From: Sanderia malayensis | Taxonomy: Eukaryota; Cnidaria; Scyphozoa; Semaeostomeae; Pelagiidae | Assembly: GCA_013076295.1 (NCBI GenBank) | Contig: RQOL01000876.1 | Span: forward strand, 4,898,001-4,962,000 | DNA: 64,000 bases | Reading direction: 5' to 3' | Shown here: piece after piece, positions 27,001 through 39,000 of the stretch | How the letters are laid out: every line of letters begins with the position of its first letter | Position numbering within the stretch: the first letter of the stretch is position 1 | Notes under the pieces: model-generated | The model's input: the letters and a program-made list of their open reading frames with translations, nothing else | Databases searched by the model: none | What the model was told of the DNA's origin: nothing | Program-made: the position numbers and the translations under genes

Positions 27001-30000
27001 TACTTCAAGTGGAAACCCGATATGGTGACCAAGTTCTTGAAGTCCCACCATAAACTATTTAGTTCTTAATGCTTCGAAATATTTGTGGTCAGACCTAAAG
27101 TTTTGTGGCTACCGTATCTAATTACACGAATTCTGCCCATCCCCTTGTCTCCGTAATTCTATTTTCTTATCTTTTTATCTGCACAATGTATCGTTCGAGC
27201 ATGGGCCTGTTTCAAAAACTATTTTTGTATGTTCTTTCATAAAATTAATTGATAACAAAAGCTGAAAATGCTATTACGAAACCCAGCTGTCTGTCTTCTT
27301 TTATAAGCCATGTCCTCTTTAGGCTCTGTCCATTAATTGCCTCCACTGTCTGCACCCCCCATTAAAGGCTACATTCTAAAAATAGAATTATGTGTCGTAT
27401 CACATATCAGGTGTTTCTAATGAACAGCGACCGCCCTTAAATACCGACCAGTGTGTAGCATATTGATAGCAGGTGTCCGCAATGCCGAGGTTATGAGAGA
27501 CCAACCCCTTATTTGAAATCTCCCGGAGAACTCTTCTGTTCTTTTCTAATAACTTAAACAGCTTGTCAAGAAATTTAATCATGTCTTTTCTTGTATTTTT
27601 AGCAAAATTAATCAGTGCCACAGGACGAGACCTAAGAAGAGCATTATTCTCCTTGAAACAAATATTTCAGGTAAGTTGAAATAAAACTTCCTTTGCTTCA
27701 GTGTCTAATTTTTTTGTTAATTGCTAAACGAAAGGGTGGTAATTTCATAATTAATCCACTCAGCCGTCTCCTTGCAGCAGGGGGCGCAACAAAGGGTTAT
27801 GTTTAGAATAGAGTTAGATTGCTATTTTCAAACTTAGAGTGTATTTATATATACATAGGTTGCACACATTGCATTGATTGCTTTGCATTTCTCAATCAGA
27901 GCAGATTGTGATTTGCCGCGCAATGGTTGTGTATATCTATCTCCATCGATTTATGAGCATCTAAAAGTCTCTCACTTGTGGGCGTCGCCTTGAAAACCTC
28001 ACGTCTCGGGGCGAAATTCGAAAAGCGCGACTCAAACATAGCAAGACCTTCGCATGTCTTCATCGTGAAGGCATTTGAAGATCTTTCGCAGCAGAGAATT
28101 TGTATTCATTGCATGCAGGCGCAAAGTACAAGTGGCTGCATTGAAAGTCTCAACACAACCAATAGCGATTGCATGTAAAGACCATGCCTAAAAGTGCGCG
28201 CGCGTGTGTGTGGCGAGAATATGTTCTTTATCTACTTGGATTCTCAGCTGCAATTCGAGATTGTCTCCTTATTTGATAATCTGACGCTAATAATCGTTGA
28301 AAGAATGCATGAAAGCTAAATGCAGACGCAACCCAGGGCTATGAATAACCGCCCTTTTTGTTCATTAATACATTCTAAATTCCTCAGTGCATTATCCAAG
28401 ATAACCAGCACCTCTGAATGGCAAGCCAGACCTCGCAACAACAAAGATCGCCTTTGAACTCAGTATAGCATTTCAACCCCCGGCACGGGCTCTTAAGGTT
28501 ATTGAGTATAGTGGTGAATGGGGGGGGGTATGGTGGTGAATGTTCTGAGTTCAATCTGCGCACAACTCAAATTGATGACATAGTACTAACAGCTATCTGA
28601 GATCTGACGACATGCTTTGATCTGAGGCTGGGTTATTGACGTTTATAAATATTGTGTGGTTATATTTTGGAAAAGGGAAGTTATCAAATGTCGTGTTGCA
28701 GTCAAATCTGCATAGTTCGAACTCTTGTAACTCGAACTTTGTATAATTCGAACGAAATTCTCCGTCCCTTCAAGGATCACTAATGAACCAAGTCTTATAA
28801 AATAAACCTGTATAATTCGAATTTTTTGTAATTCGAACATTTTCACGCTGCCCCAGGGTGTTCGAATTAGACAGAGTTGACTGTATTTCCTTCCAGAGCA
28901 TCGTGGAAAAAGGGTAAGGGGGAGGGGGGGAGAGAATGCTGGCAGATGCAGGATTTAATTCCATGCATAGCTAAACAAACACATCAGAATTATCATAAGC
29001 ATTTCTTCAATACGAGGCTGGTCTTTAAAACGGGATCTGACGCAGCCATGAGGCGTCAGACCTCTGGGTTTTTTAAAGGAGAACTGTCACCAAAAGTTAT
29101 CTTTACTTATTTTGGTTCGTTTTATTGCGTAGAATACGAATCCGAAGTCCGTTTTTCGAAACAACGCCTTGTTTTGGAGTTATTAAGCATTTAAAGTGTC
29201 CGGTACTGCCGGACAAGTTCTCGTTGTTTTCTCGTTCCCGAGAATTTGTCACTTCCTTCTGACGTCATATGTGATCATTGGTTCTCGGCACGTACTCGTT
29301 TTCAGTAGTAATTCAAGCAATTTCGGCACAAAACGACTGGTTTGAAAATGCTTATTTTGGTGATTAAAATAGTAACTGCAGTGCTTACAACTGTTTGGAA
29401 GATAGTAGAAAGCAGGTTAATCCAGGTTCGCCAAGAAAAAAGACACTTTTCGTGTTTCCTAGTGATCCAAAGCTACGGAAAAAATGGGTTAGGAGAGTGT
29501 GTCTCGTTAACTTTGTACCGCAACAGCATTCCAGATTGAGGAGCGTTATAGTTTCTAAATTCAGTAGCAGCCCTTCTAAACTGCGTCCAAAGAAAATTTA
29601 TGGAACATTCAAAAAGAGACGAAGACTGGAGGTACATAAAAATTTCAACATAAAATTGTTTTCTTGAGTTTGTATGAGCTTCAGAGCGCTTCAGAGTGTG
29701 ATTATCTGAACAGCTTACATATATGATTGTGCATCATCCAGATATTCTTCATCTTCAATAAACTGGTATATGGCAGTTTCTATGACAGCAGCATTCAGGC
29801 AAACACTTTTTAAATCACCATCCTCAGTAATACAATTTGAATTCTTTTCCGCAGTTTTCATCAAAACTCTGTCCTTTTCGTGGCAACACAGACTTGCACG
29901 GCCTGTTGGCATTTCACAACAATGACCGCATTACAAAATTTTATGAACGCTCTTGGTATACAACGATGAATAGGTGCTCTTCGTCTAGGCTATAATGACC

Positions 30001-33000
30001 AGGATTCTTAGATACATAAATTTGAAGAAATACAAACACAATTATTACCATTCAGTGTTTCCAATCCTAATCCTTTGAACATTATTCAGTTTGAGATTTG
30101 TCAGAACTTCTTGATGATCCTCCCGACGTGTCTGGCTGTTGTTGGTCATGTCTCCTCCTCGGTTCATATATGAAAGGCGGTATATCCATGGCCACTAAAT
30201 GTACTTCATCATGACCAGAAATTTCCAATTCATAATTTTCATAGTTGTTTGCCATTTTGCAGGTAGACAGTTGACATAAATCGTGAAAATTCTCAGGCAA
30301 GCATTTTTCAATCACACAGATTCCAAGCGGGCCTGTGTACTTCCTGTTTTTGCAATGATCACATTTTGCGTCACCAGTGTCCGAAGCACTGTAAAGTTAG
30401 ATTTTCCGAAAATTCTCGTTTTTTCAGAAAGAATCGATAATAACTCAAAAACAAGGCGTTGTTTCGAAAAACGGATTTCGGATTCGTATTCTACGCAATA
30501 AAACGAACCAAAATAAGTAAAGATAATTTTTGGTGACAGTTCTCCTTTAAAAATCGGGTCTTCGTTCTTAGCTTGCCTATTATATTGTTCCCTCTGTTAT
30601 ATCGTTGCGTGTGTATCTTTCATTGTTTGATATCCTTACAGATTAGAGAGGAAATTAGTATTTCTGTTGTTTTTCCTTCTTTGCAGGATGACAAAGACCT
30701 CGTACACGAGTTTGTCACTGCCGATGGGCTCAACTGTCTTATCACAGTCGGCACGGATGCTGATCAGAATTATCAGAATTACATCCTCAGAGGTGAGTAA
30801 GAAGGAGCATGTGATCAAGTAGTTGTGGATTATGGAGCACATAGCATAGCATCCCCACCCTTGCCGCTATACGCCAAACTTACGCTGTTCTGTGTTTAAC
30901 AGACTTGCGTGGAATGTGGAGCTACGTTTAAACTGCGTTTACACAGCAGATGTGGCGGGCTATTCAACTCCACCTATCAACCCATCGGATTGCATTATGT
31001 TTTAAAAAATCGGACAAACATCTTCACAAACATCCAAGATTTTTTCTCGAGAAGGACTCGATTATATTCTGCTGCGCAGCCGCTTCACTTCGTTCCGCTA
31101 CGCAGCAGCAATTAGGTTTAATCTATTCAATACATCTGAACCCCCTAATCTGAACCTTGGACTCGTTGTTAAACCATGTATGAAGGTAAATATTCAGGGG
31201 GTAGATAGCTCGAGCTAATTGCATTGTATTGACTGGGAATGATTTTCTTTTGCAGCGATTGGCCAGATTATGCTCTACGTGGATGGTATGAATGGTGTTA
31301 TACAACACAATGAAACAATCCAGTGGCTATACCAGTTGCTTTCCTCAAGGGTATGTTCATAGATTGGTTTTTCCAATTGTGCAAATATTTTAAATTGTAA
31401 CATTTGTTGAACAGCCATATTTATGTGGTCAGTACCATGCAGGAGCTAAAGAGTACACGGAGTTCAGTGTTCATAGTATGAAGGTCTATGTCATGAATAC
31501 AGTAATAGCCTGCATGTAAAATCCAATGGATTAAGAATCCTTGAGGCATATATCTCTGCTCAAGACAATGACTTTTGTCCCCTATTGTAGGGACGTATTG
31601 GACAATAGCAATTTCATTCACGAGTTGTTTCCTCTTCTAGTATCGACTTGTGCAGAAAACATCGTTGAAGCTTCTCTTGGTCTTTGTCGAGTACACGGAA
31701 AGCAATTCTCGACTCGTTTGGGATGCTATACAACTGGTCGATGTTGGTAGAGGTGAGACATTCAGCTGCTTAGACCCCCGTGGGATACAGAAGTAACCAA
31801 ACGATTTTCAACAGGAGTTATGGCATTTCAAGGGGGGTTGAAGTATGCAGGATCGTCAGGTCTGATTGCAAAGACTACAGCGATCGCCAGCGGCTTGCGT
31901 ACAGCCGTGACCATACGATAAATGGACAAGTTGTCACGTTGCAATGCCCTCCGTTTCTGCACCAGCGCTGTTGGTTTGACAGCTGTACCGTTTACCTGGG
32001 TATAATCCATCATAAGTAGTATGGATGGAGGTTTGGCAGAAGCTGTGATATTAATTCACCCGATTTTCTTGCAGAGACATGCACTGGAAAGGGAGTACTT
32101 GACATCTTGAATGAAACCGGTGAGGCGGCTGACGACGAGCTCCTGGAATACGCTATGACATTGATCAATAAGGTATTACTGTCACGATAATTGCTACTAT
32201 GTTCTCGCGTGCCCTACAAGCCCGAAAGAGTTGCAACTTGTGCCATTATCGTGGAACCTCATTTAGCGGACACCAAACAGCGGTGCAATGAAGCATTTGT
32301 GTAATCCAGACCGTGTTGGACCTATTGAACCTATGTACAGTGAACGCCTCTCTACAGCGGACAGTGTAATGCATGCTGTAACGCGTGACAGTGTTCATTG
32401 TATGGAGGGCTCTAAAGCCATGTACTGCATGCTCTGAAGTTGATTATTTTTGCGTTTTGTGCGTTCCAGATATTGTACGGCACTCCAGATCAGAAGTACT
32501 TCTATGACATCACCGATGCATTCGAGGCAAAAGGAATGGAAGCAATTGTGCAGGTACCGTTGTTTATTCTCATACTACCCCCGTCAAGAATCGTCAATTC
32601 TGTTGATAATCACAGCGATGCATCCAGTCAGTCAGGAGGGCTGAAATTTGTCAGATTTTAAGAATATTCAATGTTTAATGTTTGATAGCCTCTTATTGGC
32701 TGATGCAACCTGCATCTTAACAGTTCCAAGCAAGATAAACCCTAACACCCTGAATCCTAATATGATTTCTTTATTGCAAATATTTTTAAATACAGTTGAA
32801 CCTCGATAAGTCGAGCTCCCAAGTGCAAGAAAAATTTGTTTAACTCATCGAGGTTTCGATTTGTCGAGGTTCACATATAAAGCATACAGAACCAAGGGAA
32901 ATCCAAAAATGATTGAGATCGGGGGAGTTCGACTTAAGCAGTAGTCGACGTATCGAGGTTCAACTGTAGTTTTAATTCGATTTGGTTGATTTTTGTTCGT

Positions 33001-36000
33001 AATTACAGCAGTGTATAGCAGGGGGGCACCAGCTCAGCACATCATTAGAGATGGCAGTTAACCATTGTGCTTTATCGTAAAGCTGGGTAATATACACAGG
33101 GCTTTTAATCCGAGCTGCGTTCGGTCCTTGAAAATGGTTGTTTGTATTTTCTGCAGAAATTCAAAAGCAAGCTCCCAAAGAACAAGAATCTAATAGAACA
33201 ATGCGATATATACGAGGTAAGTTTTAATTTTAGTCTTAATCAGTCTAGCTTATCCATCCCCCCTGGAATTTGGACATAGTTGAGTGATAAGCGTTGTTTC
33301 TTGCTATGCTTCACGGGGGGTTGGATATAAAGGAGGTTTTTGTTCATTGAAGATCAGAACGATTAGTCCCCTGCCGCATAATGGAGCCAGTATTAATTAC
33401 CCAAAGCTAGTGAGCCATAAAGCGGGGGGCGCTAAGGGAGCTTCGTTGACGCGCACGTGTTTTCTAAACGGACAGAAACTGCGTCATGGTGGTCATCATT
33501 AAATCTCAGCTCGGTGGACTAATTGGGTTGCTTGTGATGGGAAAGAGTGATAATCGACTAAGCAATATACACGGGAACAGTTGTTCACTGTGCAGTGATA
33601 ATCACGAGTCATATTTACGTTCTCTGTACACGCTTCGTGAATGTTAACGTCTTGCAGAAACTCGACTGTGCACGGATTTGAACGAGCTGAATCAGCGATC
33701 GAATTCGCGGCTGGATGCCACTGGGGTTTTCTATGCACTGCTTAGCCAGATCAGTATTCATCCAGTTAAGGGAAATTATCTGGATTTGTGTTATTTGAGA
33801 GCGCGATTGTCTGTCTGGATGCGTGATCCAGCAGTTTGATTTGTAAGCCACTTTGAAAGCTTTTCCCGAATATATTCGATGAAGCTTTGTTTTCGCGTAT
33901 AAATGCCGCGGGAGTTTGATTTAACGAGGAAGAATTTCGAGGCGTCTAAATGTGTTGTTGTGTTATGATACTTGGATAACGTCGTTGAAGTGCTGCTACG
34001 TTGCCGCACTGGGCTGGACTAGCCAACAGGCGCATTGACAAAGCGGAGGAAACCAAAGGGGGCAACCGTTGCCGACTCCGACCCTTCTGTGTCTGCAAGT
34101 ATCTGCAAAAAGGGGTGTGGTCGTCATGGGGGCAGGGAGGGAGACTAGCAGACGTCATTCTTCCTGAATTTCAATGGGGAAAAATTTGGTTAGCATGATT
34201 TTTGCGACAAGGGTGTTCACTGGGAAAGGTTCTGATAATCAACTTGCAGTGAGGATACTCAAGATAGGCCTGCGTGCAATGAGACCAATGAATATTGTCC
34301 ACGAGAGAGAATTGAGATATTTGAAGAGCCAACCAGGAGAGAAGGAAAAACCCCTTTGCTTGCACAGACCGAATTACGATATTTTCATATTAGAGTAATT
34401 ATGATTCACTGTTGGCCCGTGAGATCTCCGAGCGAGCATTTGCCAGTTGATGACTGTGACACCAAGGGCGATTTTCGGCCGATCTCGACATATCAGTAAA
34501 CACAGCATAAACAAATGTTTTCAAGCCATCCGATCAAACACTGTCAGTGGTGGGCAGGCTTGTTTTATTTGCAAGAGCAGAATGGTAAAGGCCAAGTCGG
34601 GTATTCGTAAATATTTCTCATACAAGTCTTTTTTCAATCACAAGGCATCGCTCAAGGCAGAGGATGGGGATGAGAGCATCAGTGAACTTAGCATGGGATC
34701 CAGTAGTATTCGGTAAGATTTTTAATGATCGTTTGATTTTCTGATTTAATTTATCACTTCTTTTCTGGGTCAATTATATCTGCCTTCACTGTATTTGGTT
34801 TGCTTCGTAATGTACCGAGCTAAGTGTAGGTTGGAGAATCATGGATCAACATCTAGCATCAGGTAGAAACTGAAGGCAATGTGATATTCTAACATCCATT
34901 TGTGTTACCCTTGAAAACCCGATGGCAGACACTGAAAGCAATGTGATATTCTAGCATCCATTTGTTACCCTTGAAAACCCGATTCCAATATAGGCTCTAA
35001 AGTCGTTACATCGGTATTTACTTTAGTTGATTGGTCATGTCTGTGTTTAGCTTGCTCTAGTCTGTGGTCTATCCTTCTATTGTCTCAGTTCACCTAGTAC
35101 TTTCTGTCGCCAGCCAATAAGTCAATTTGTAGAGAACACTCTTTGATATCTATAACTTCTCAGGCTGGCGTCTCTATCACATACCTCAAATGGAGCCTCC
35201 AATCTCCATTGCCACAGTATTCGGCGCTATGTCGCATAAGATCATATCTATATTGCGCCGGGATTGGTTTACCGCACAGCCCTGCTTCTTCTTTCGGTAG
35301 CATGTTATTCAATCGTAAGTCTCCCGTGCACCATCGCCTGTGTCTAACCAAAGATAGACCAGATAATAGCCACGTGAAAATAAACGCGAGTTGAGTAAAC
35401 CCTGCTTACTGTGTGAGAAATGGGCTCATCTTGTTGATATTAGCGAATTTAATCTTTTATTCAATCTCTTCATGACGTAATTATTGTTCGATGCTATGCT
35501 AGTGCTGTATTATTGTTTGTTGTCTGATTTTCATTCATCCGTTTTTTTGTTTTCTATCAGATCCAGGCGGAGCAAAGAGGCCGGAAATCTTGATTTAGGT
35601 GAGTTTCTGCCTGCATCATGAATGCCCCCTGTTTTCATCGTACTTTTAATACAGCTGTCTCGCTTTCTTTACATTTGTACGGTGGTCAATATTATTGAAA
35701 TCCACGGTCAACACAACCGAATCTTGACCCAACCTTTTCCACCTCATGAAGGGAGAATGATTGTTGTAGATTCGATTACTCATCTGTTGACGTTTCACAT
35801 TTAGATGGATACACTCGAAAAAGTCGACGTCACTCTAGCGCCACGCGCAGTGAACAGAGCTCCGCTCCAGACCTCCGCGTCATCAGCAATGGGCCGACAA
35901 CAGCGGTTGATAAACTGATGTCTGAAGAGCAACAACATCTCTCAAAACAAATGTCTAATTCGTCTCCTGAACTCGACATGAAAGCGAGGCGAAGACAGCT

Positions 36001-39000
36001 CAGAAGGTAAGCAATTCCTGTTGTAACTTCTACTGTAACTGATGCTATGATGGATAATGCATTTGCTATTTTTTGACTTCCACTATGCAAGCTGTTCTCG
36101 CATGATTTATGTTGTTAAGTCTCTTGAGATCATGGCTGTATTTTTGCATTACTTGTAAAACAGTAGAGTGTCAATACAGCGAAGAAGCGAAACGTTTGGT
36201 TCGATTTGCTCTACAGCTACATTTATCACCAATTTAATGAACTGGAGTATTTCTTGGTGTTTCTAAGCTTTCTTATAGTGCCATTTTATTGTAAACTTCT
36301 CATCAAGATCAACAATTCATCAACAATTGTTGAAACTCATCAAGATCTTGAAAATTCTGCTCAACATCAACATCCGAGTTTTGTTGCTTGTATCGTCTTT
36401 CTGCCCCAGAAACATTTTTCAAATGTTGGAATGTTTAGCTTAAGGAGCTCTAGCTTCTGGTTAAATTTGCTCTGCGTTTTTGCATCTGTTTACGTTTGTT
36501 TTCCTTCCAGAGAGCGTCGTTTCAACCAGATGTCGCAGATCAATTCCGGCGAGAGCCTCGACACTGCCGACGAATTCTCGTCGTCTCGTAAGTCCACGGA
36601 GTCTTCGGAGCGGCTTTCCATCGCGGAACGGCGTAGCCGAAGATCGGGCGCTAATCTCGGAATTGAAAACGGTGTTGTGCCGAGTGGTGGCAAAGAGCTG
36701 ACCACGCCCAAAGTGAACGAATCTCCTCGTAGTCCGAAGTTGAACATGAAACAACGTTTCGACGTTGACGAACAGCCCGAGCGAAAACCATTAAGAGAAC
36801 GACTGGCGAGTCGCAAAACGAGCGTTGAAAGCAAAGAATCCGACGACACGTCACGGTCTGGGCGGCGCAGCAGTCGTGGTACTTCGGTTACGAATCATGA
36901 AGATCCACCGTCTCAGGCGCAGGTGCAACGAAAACCGAGTCTCTCTGAGACGGGCGACTCGAAGCGAAAAATGTTACGAATGTTCTACGGACAGTCGGTT
37001 GATAAGACGGATGTGGAGCTGGCGAATGAGGCGAATGCGCAGAAATCATCGCCTGACATGCCGGAGACGATACAGGAGAGGAAGGTAAGCTTGGATAAAG
37101 CGAAAAAGACGACTGCAACGGCTAAAATGCCAGATGAAAACAGTGGAAGTGTTGAGAAACACCAAACGAAAGAATCGGATGAGATCGCCAAGGGAAGTGT
37201 GCAAGCAAAACAACAAAAATTGACATCGAAACCATCGATTGAAGTACAAAAGGAACCGGCTAAGCCAGCTGGAGACAAAGCTGGTCTCATATCACGCGTC
37301 AAGACGGCCATTACGAAGCCATTCGAGACGGCTTCGTCGCCCGCCGCTGCTCAGCCGCGTACTCCAGACGTAGGCCGCACTGCGGAGGACATCGAGCTGG
37401 AGCTGAGGATATTGAGAACGAGACCATTGATTATTAACCAATTCGATTTTTCCGACTTGAAAGAGGAGGACGACGAAGACGCTTTTGCTGCGCCCAAGCC
37501 TGCTAACGCCAGCGCCACTGCCGGTGGTCCACCCATGCCACCCCCGCCGCCTGGATTCTCAGGCGGTCCGCCTCCTCCGCCACCGGGATTCGCTCCACCT
37601 CCACCGCCACCTGGTCCGGGCTGCCCACCGGCCCCTCCCCCACTCGGAGACGGGTTTTCCTCGAGCAGGCGTGATCACAGTCGCAAGTTGGTACGGTTGT
37701 TCTGGCAAGAGGTGAAAGGTCATCCTGCCGCGAATCGATTGAACAAGACGATTTGGTCCAACATTGACCCCGTGGAAGTTGACACAAAGAAATTGGAACA
37801 TTTGTTTGAGAATCGATCCAAAGCCGGAACTCTCAAGGTATACGTCACTAACTTAAGTTGTTGTTGTTGTTTCAATGCCAGACCTGTTGAGGCTTGGGGG
37901 TTTTCGTAGCCGTAAGCGTTGGACCGTGAATTGTAAAAATTTTGAGTGCTTGTCATTTCATCAATTCATTTCTGCCAGGGTTTCGACTAGAAATAGTTTC
38001 TTCCATGCAAGTTTTAAACTCGATTTAGCTGTTCACGCGCAGAGTATTCTGGGATGCGGAGGAGCATCATTTTACGAACTCCAACCTCTAAATGCGAAAC
38101 GCATTCGAGAATGCTTAACAATCATGTCTTTGTTTCCTAGAGAGCTGATTCAGAAGAGAGACTTGGCAAAAAGGAGATCAATGTTCTGCCTTTGAAGAGA
38201 GCGCAAGCCATCAACATTGTCCTCACTAAACTACCTCCAATTCGAGCAATCAAACAAGCTATTCTTGACATGGACGCGGCTGTGATCGATAGAGAGGGAA
38301 TCGAGGTAAGGTGTTTAATTGACAGATTCACACAGCTCAAACTTTCTTCCCCTGAGAGACTTATTTAGGATCGAATTACTCTAATTGTTTAAATATAGTT
38401 AAAGTCAGAAGCGTACTGTGAGTTACGTTTCAACTCACGTTAATTTGATCTAAAATGGATGGTCTTACAGCTGAGCATGTAAAGAACCTGTCATATGTTG
38501 AGTTTCCGGAATATAGCACCACGTCTCTTTAATTGTTCTTTAATTCAATTTACCATCGTATAAACGAACTCTCAAAGTAGGGTTTTTATGCTTTCCGTAA
38601 TTTAATAACGTTTCAATTATGTTTATGTCATGGTTATTTGGATTTTACCTTCAAGCTTCGTTAAATCGACATCCTATAACTCCCTGCCCTGATTAGCTGT
38701 GTCGGTCTGCGGGGAGGTTCATGGTTACCAACTGCTTTCATCGTGCATTTGTTGTTATATTTATGTAGCAATTAGATTATGGAGTAATTGAAATTATTTC
38801 CTTCCTCTTGCTTTGCAGAAAATTACAATGATGCTACCAACAGAGGAGGAGAAGACGAAAATACAAGAAGCGCAGATGCAGCTACCCGATTTGCCGTTGG
38901 CGCATGCCGAGCAGTTCCTCCTGACTTTGTCGTCGATAAATGAACTCTGTCCGAGGCTAAATCTCTGGTCCTTCCGGTTGGACTATGACAATAGCGAGAG

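Larger units (their letters stand above)
29077..30546. mobile_element. Kolobok-like TTAA DNA transposon, non-autonomous, in FHOD intron 4
   Basis: The 1470-base element has 109-base terminal inverted repeats (29077-29185 and 30438-30546) differing at about three positions. The ends are AGGAGAACTGTCACC and its inverse. It is flanked on both sides by TTAA (29073-29076 and 30547-30550), the expected target-site duplication. TTAA duplication together with RGG termini is the published hallmark of the Kolobok superfamily, some members of which encode THAP proteins. Inside are a decayed THAP-type frame on the plus strand and a decayed P2X7-ballast-like frame on the minus strand, but no transposase, so it would depend on a transposase in trans. 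The near-identical repeats suggest fairly recent mobility. Confidence 0.85.

Noticed and set aside
29342..29539. Open frame from the ATG near 29349 as a host gene
   Set aside because: It is out of frame with the THAP-like residues and lies inside the transposon; the meaningful frame begins after a stop at 29365.
34174..34398. Possible alternative exon in FHOD intron 10
   Set aside because: The FHOD protein is contiguous without it and no convincing acceptor/donor pair in phase was seen.
36206..36510. Long open frame extending upstream of the FHOD exon at 36511
   Set aside because: The first 300 bases are intron read-through; a clear AG acceptor at 36510 joins in phase to the previous exon.
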